Shown piece by piece: positions 42,549-45,077 of a DNA stretch of 45,077 bases. Below the pieces are notes generated by a model. The model had not been told where the DNA came from. It was given only the letters and a program-made list of their open reading frames with translations, and did not search any database. Source of the DNA: Streptomyces scabichelini (lineage in GTDB: Bacteria; Actinomycetota; Actinomycetes; Streptomycetales; Streptomycetaceae). The translations under genes and the position numbers were made by a program. The DNA lies in NCBI RefSeq assembly GCF_011045015.1, contig NZ_JAAKZY010000074.1:1-45077 (forward strand). The letters run 5' to 3'. How positions within the stretch are numbered: the stretch's first letter is position 1; every line of letters begins with the position of its first letter.

Positions 42549-43940
42549 ATGCCCGAGCAGGGCAGCACGAGACGGGACCAGGACGGTCAGGACGGCCTGG
42601 ATGGGCTGGACGGCCTGGACGGCCAGGGGGGCCGAGAGGGTCACATGCCGAGCGCGGCGGTCGCCTCGATCACAGAGGCGACCGCCGCCGACGCGCCCCC
42701 CGTACCGCCATCGGTCGCCCGTCGCTCCGTAGGGCTGCTCGTCACCCTCATTCTCGGCGGCCTCACCGCCGTACCGCCGCTGTCCATGGACATGTACCTC
42801 CCGGCGCTCCCGGAGGTCACCGACTCGCTGCACGCGACCGCGGCCACCGTGCAGTTGACGCTCACCGCGTGTCTCGCGGGGATGGCGCTCGGGCAGCTGG
42901 TCGTCGGGCCGATGAGCGACAAGTGGGGGCGCAGGCGGCCGCTGATCGCAGGGCTGCTCGTCTACATCGTCGCCACCGCCGTCTGCGCGTTCGCGCCCGG
43001 CATCGAACTGCTCATCGCCTTCCGGCTGCTCCAGGGCCTCGCGGGCGCCGCCGGGATCGTCATCGCACGGGCCGTCGTACGCGACCTGTACGACGGCATG
43101 GACATGGCGCGGTTCTTCTCCACGCTCATGCTGATCTCCGGAGTCGCCCCGATCATCGCGCCGCTCATCGGCGGGCAGGTGCTGCGGATCACCGACTGGC
43201 GGGGCGTCTTCTACATCCTGACGGCCGTCGGCATCGTGCTGACCGCGGTCGTCTGGCGGCTGCTGCCCGAGACGCTCGAGCCCGAGCGCCGGCACAGCGG
43301 TGGCACCGCCGAAGCCCTGCGCACGATGCGCGGCCTGCTCGCCGACCGCGTCTTCACCGGCTACATGCTCGCCGGCGGTTTCGCCTTCGCCGCGCTCTTC
43401 GCGTACATCTCCGCCTCGCCGTTCGTGATCCAGGAGATCTACGGCGCCTCCCCGCAGACGTACAGCATCCTCTTCGGCGTCAACTCGGTCGGCCTCGTAC
43501 TCGTCGGCCAGATCAACGGCAAGATCCTCGTCGGCCGGGTCAGCCTCGACAAGGCCGTCTCCGTCGGCCTCGCGATCATCACCGCCGCGTCGGCCGCGCT
43601 GCTCCTGATGACCACGGGCGTCTTCGGCGAGGTGGGCCTCGTCCCCATCGCCGTCGGCCTGTTCGTCCTGATGTCCGCGATGAGCCTGAGCCTGCCCAAC
43701 ATGAACGCGCTCGCCCTCATGCGCACCCCGCACGCCGCGGGCTCCGCGTCCGCCCTGCTCGGCACCGCCTCCTTCCTCGTCGGTGCGATCGCCACCCCCC
43801 TCGTGGGCATCGCCGGGGAGCACACGGCCGTCCCGATGGCCGTCGTCCAACTGGCCTGCGCACTGGTGGCCGTCGGCTGCTTCATGGGACTGTGCCGTCC
43901 CTGGCAGAGACACGCGGACGCGAAGGGAGCAGACAGCTGA
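42549..43940 (+). CDS. MFS exporter, Bcr/CflA (multidrug) type
   Basis: The 463-residue protein has twelve predicted transmembrane segments after a polar leader of about 60 residues. SMDMYLPALPEVTDSLHA, GQLVVGPMSDKWGRRRPL (motif A) and a helix-5 stretch near LISGVAPIIAPLIGGQV are the Bcr/CflA signatures, so drug or metabolite export by proton antiport is likely. GGGAGGGG lies just before the ATG at 42549; a GTG at 42519 is also possible. A 9-bp repeat in the leader gives GLDGLDGLDGQ. Its stop overlaps the presumed start of the next gene. Confidence 0.92.
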   Translation: MPEQGSTRRDQDGQDGLDGLDGLDGQGGREGHMPSAAVASITEATAADAPPVPPSVARRSVGLLVTLILGGLTAVPPLSMDMYLPALPEVTDSLHATAATVQLTLTACLAGMALGQLVVGPMSDKWGRRRPLIAGLLVYIVATAVCAFAPGIELLIAFRLLQGLAGAAGIVIARAVVRDLYDGMDMARFFSTLMLISGVAPIIAPLIGGQVLRITDWRGVFYILTAVGIVLTAVVWRLLPETLEPERRHSGGTAEALRTMRGLLADRVFTGYMLAGGFAFAALFAYISASPFVIQEIYGASPQTYSILFGVNSVGLVLVGQINGKILVGRVSLDKAVSVGLAIITAASAALLLMTTGVFGEVGLVPIAVGLFVLMSAMSLSLPNMNALALMRTPHAAGSASALLGTASFLVGAIATPLVGIAGEHTAVPMAVVQLACALVAVGCFMGLCRPWQRHADAKGADS

Positions 43941-45073
43941 GCGCACCGAGACTGCGCCCCGGCACACCGGAACGTGCCGGGCTCGATCCCGATGAACTGG
44001 CTCAACTCGTACAGGAGGTCCGCGAACTCACCAGCGGGGACCGGCCCTGGGCCGCGGGCGCCGTGGTGGTCGCCGGGCGCGGCCCCGTGATCGCCGTCGA
44101 GGAAGCGGCGGGCTGGGCGGTGCGGTACTCCGCCTACGACGAGGAGACGGACCGCGCCCTCGAACTGCCGCGCAGGGCATGGGTGCCGATGAGTGTGCAC
44201 ACCGCCTTCGACCTGGCGTCCCTCACGAAGCTCTTCACGAGCGTCGCGGCCGTCCAGCAACTGGAACGCGGCACGCTCGGCATCGACGCGCGCGTGGCGG
44301 CGTACCTGCCGGACTTCAGGGCGGCCGCCGAGCACGGCATCACCGTACGGCAGCTGCTCACCCACACCTCCGGGCTGCGGCCCGAACTCCCGCTGTACGA
44401 CTGCCCGAACGACGCGGCGCGGCTCGCGCTGCTGCGGGCGGAGGAGCCGGTGTCGCAGCCGGGCGGCGCGTACTGCTACTCGGACCTGAACATGCTGCTC
44501 CTCCAGCACGTCCTGCAGCGGATCACCGGGCGACCGCTCGACGTCCTCGTACGGGACGGCATCACCCGGCCGCTCGGGATGACGGCCACCGGGTTCGGAC
44601 CGTGCCCGCTCGCGGCCGCCACCGAGGACCAGCGAAGACCCTGGGCCAAGGCGGACCGGGGGATGCTGCGCGGCGTGGTCCACGACGAGAACGCCTGGTC
44701 GCTCGGCGGCGTCGCGGGCCATGCCGGACTCTTCTCCACCGCCCGTGACCTGGCCGTCTTCTGTCGCACGCTGCTCGCGGGCGGCTCGTACGGCACGGCC
44801 CGCATCCTCGGCCCCGACTTCGTCGAGCTGCTGTTCACCCCGCCCGGCCTGGGCTTCGCTCTCGACCAGCCGTGGTTCATGGGCGAGCTGGCGGGGCGGG
44901 GTGCGGCGGGGCATACCGGGTTCACGGGTACGTCGCTGGTGCTGGACCCGGCGACGGACACGTTCCTGGTGCTGCTGACGAACGCGGTGCATCCGCGGCG
45001 GCGGCCCGTCCCGGACAACGGGCCGAGGGCCAGGGCGGCGACGCGGTTGGCGGGGGCGGTGCGGGGGATCTGA
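43937..45073 (+). CDS. Serine beta-lactamase-like hydrolase (class C/esterase EstB-like)
   Basis: The frame has SxxK in ASLTKLFTS, a Tyr motif as YSD in CYSDLN, and HTG in GHTGFTGTS, the three elements of the beta-lactamase/transpeptidase fold. The RQLLTHTSGL and GGVAGHAGLFST stretches are typical of stand-alone family members. No ATG fits the N-terminus. A CTG at 43937 overlaps the MFS stop as CTGA and has AAGGGAG about eight bases upstream, so I use it; 378 residues result. A GTG at 43892 would also work. Coupling with the exporter hints at a shared role, perhaps resistance or peptidoglycan turnover, but neither is shown. Confidence 0.87.
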   Translation: MSAPRLRPGTPERAGLDPDELAQLVQEVRELTSGDRPWAAGAVVVAGRGPVIAVEEAAGWAVRYSAYDEETDRALELPRRAWVPMSVHTAFDLASLTKLFTSVAAVQQLERGTLGIDARVAAYLPDFRAAAEHGITVRQLLTHTSGLRPELPLYDCPNDAARLALLRAEEPVSQPGGAYCYSDLNMLLLQHVLQRITGRPLDVLVRDGITRPLGMTATGFGPCPLAAATEDQRRPWAKADRGMLRGVVHDENAWSLGGVAGHAGLFSTARDLAVFCRTLLAGGSYGTARILGPDFVELLFTPPGLGFALDQPWFMGELAGRGAAGHTGFTGTSLVLDPATDTFLVLLTNAVHPRRRPVPDNGPRARAATRLAGAVRGI

Positions 45074-45077
45074 GGGG

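Overview
The window looks like a chromosomal segment of a Streptomyces or close relative. GC content is very high with strong third-position bias, operons are tightly coupled through overlapping start and stop codons, Tat-type secreted enzymes are common, and copies of the 'ggctggtcgcgcagttcccc' intergenic repeat are present. I see no rRNA, tRNA, CRISPR array, transposase or phage genes. All calls come from reading the sequence; no database search was run.

Region 1 (1-11340) looks like one end of a specialised-metabolite cluster that continues past the left edge. The minus strand carries a polyprenyl diphosphate synthase, a 931-residue protein joining a UbiA-type prenyltransferase/cyclase, an SCP2-like middle segment and a homocitrate/isopropylmalate-synthase-like domain, a cytochrome P450, and the first codons of another gene. 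A divergent FAD monooxygenase (plus strand) and a second minus-strand operon (membrane protein, CerJ-type KAS III-like acyltransferase, carrier-adenylation didomain) complete the set. A MarR regulator sits at the far side. The predicted product is an oxidised terpenoid or meroterpenoid carrying an acyl or aminoacyl group. The domain fusion and the repeat-rich 627-bp promoter region are the most novel features here.

Region 2 (11370-19173) encodes polysaccharide degradation: a Tat-exported, probably sortase-anchored alginate-lyase-like protein, divergent from two secreted GH43 enzymes (one with a ricin-type CBM13, one with an AbfB/CBM42). An acetyltransferase-barrel fusion and a secreted phytase-esterase-like protein follow.

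Region 3 (19219-28570) is a predicted nucleoside uptake and catabolism regulon: a BMP lipoprotein, an ABC ATPase, two permeases, a DeoD-like phosphorylase, a glutamine-amidotransferase-like protein, a LacI regulator and an MTA/SAH-deaminase-like amidohydrolase. Identical palindromes CAAAACGTTTTG lie before both operons.

Region 4 (28779-35749) groups CstA, a YbdD/YjiX protein, a DUF3311 protein, a sodium:solute symporter, an ECF sigma factor with a small membrane partner, and dihydrolipoamide dehydrogenase. This suggests pyruvate or monocarboxylate uptake and use. Region 5 (35755-45077) is a mixed set of housekeeping and accessory genes: MazG-like, DoxX, NTF2-like, aldo/keto reductase, SDR, PhoD phosphatase, Gfo/Idh oxidoreductase, MFS exporter and a serine beta-lactamase-like hydrolase.

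A window-wide oddity is the number of short tandem repeats, mostly with units of 6, 9, 12, 15, 18 or 21 bp, in gene ends and linkers. They give low-complexity termini in many otherwise ordinary enzymes.
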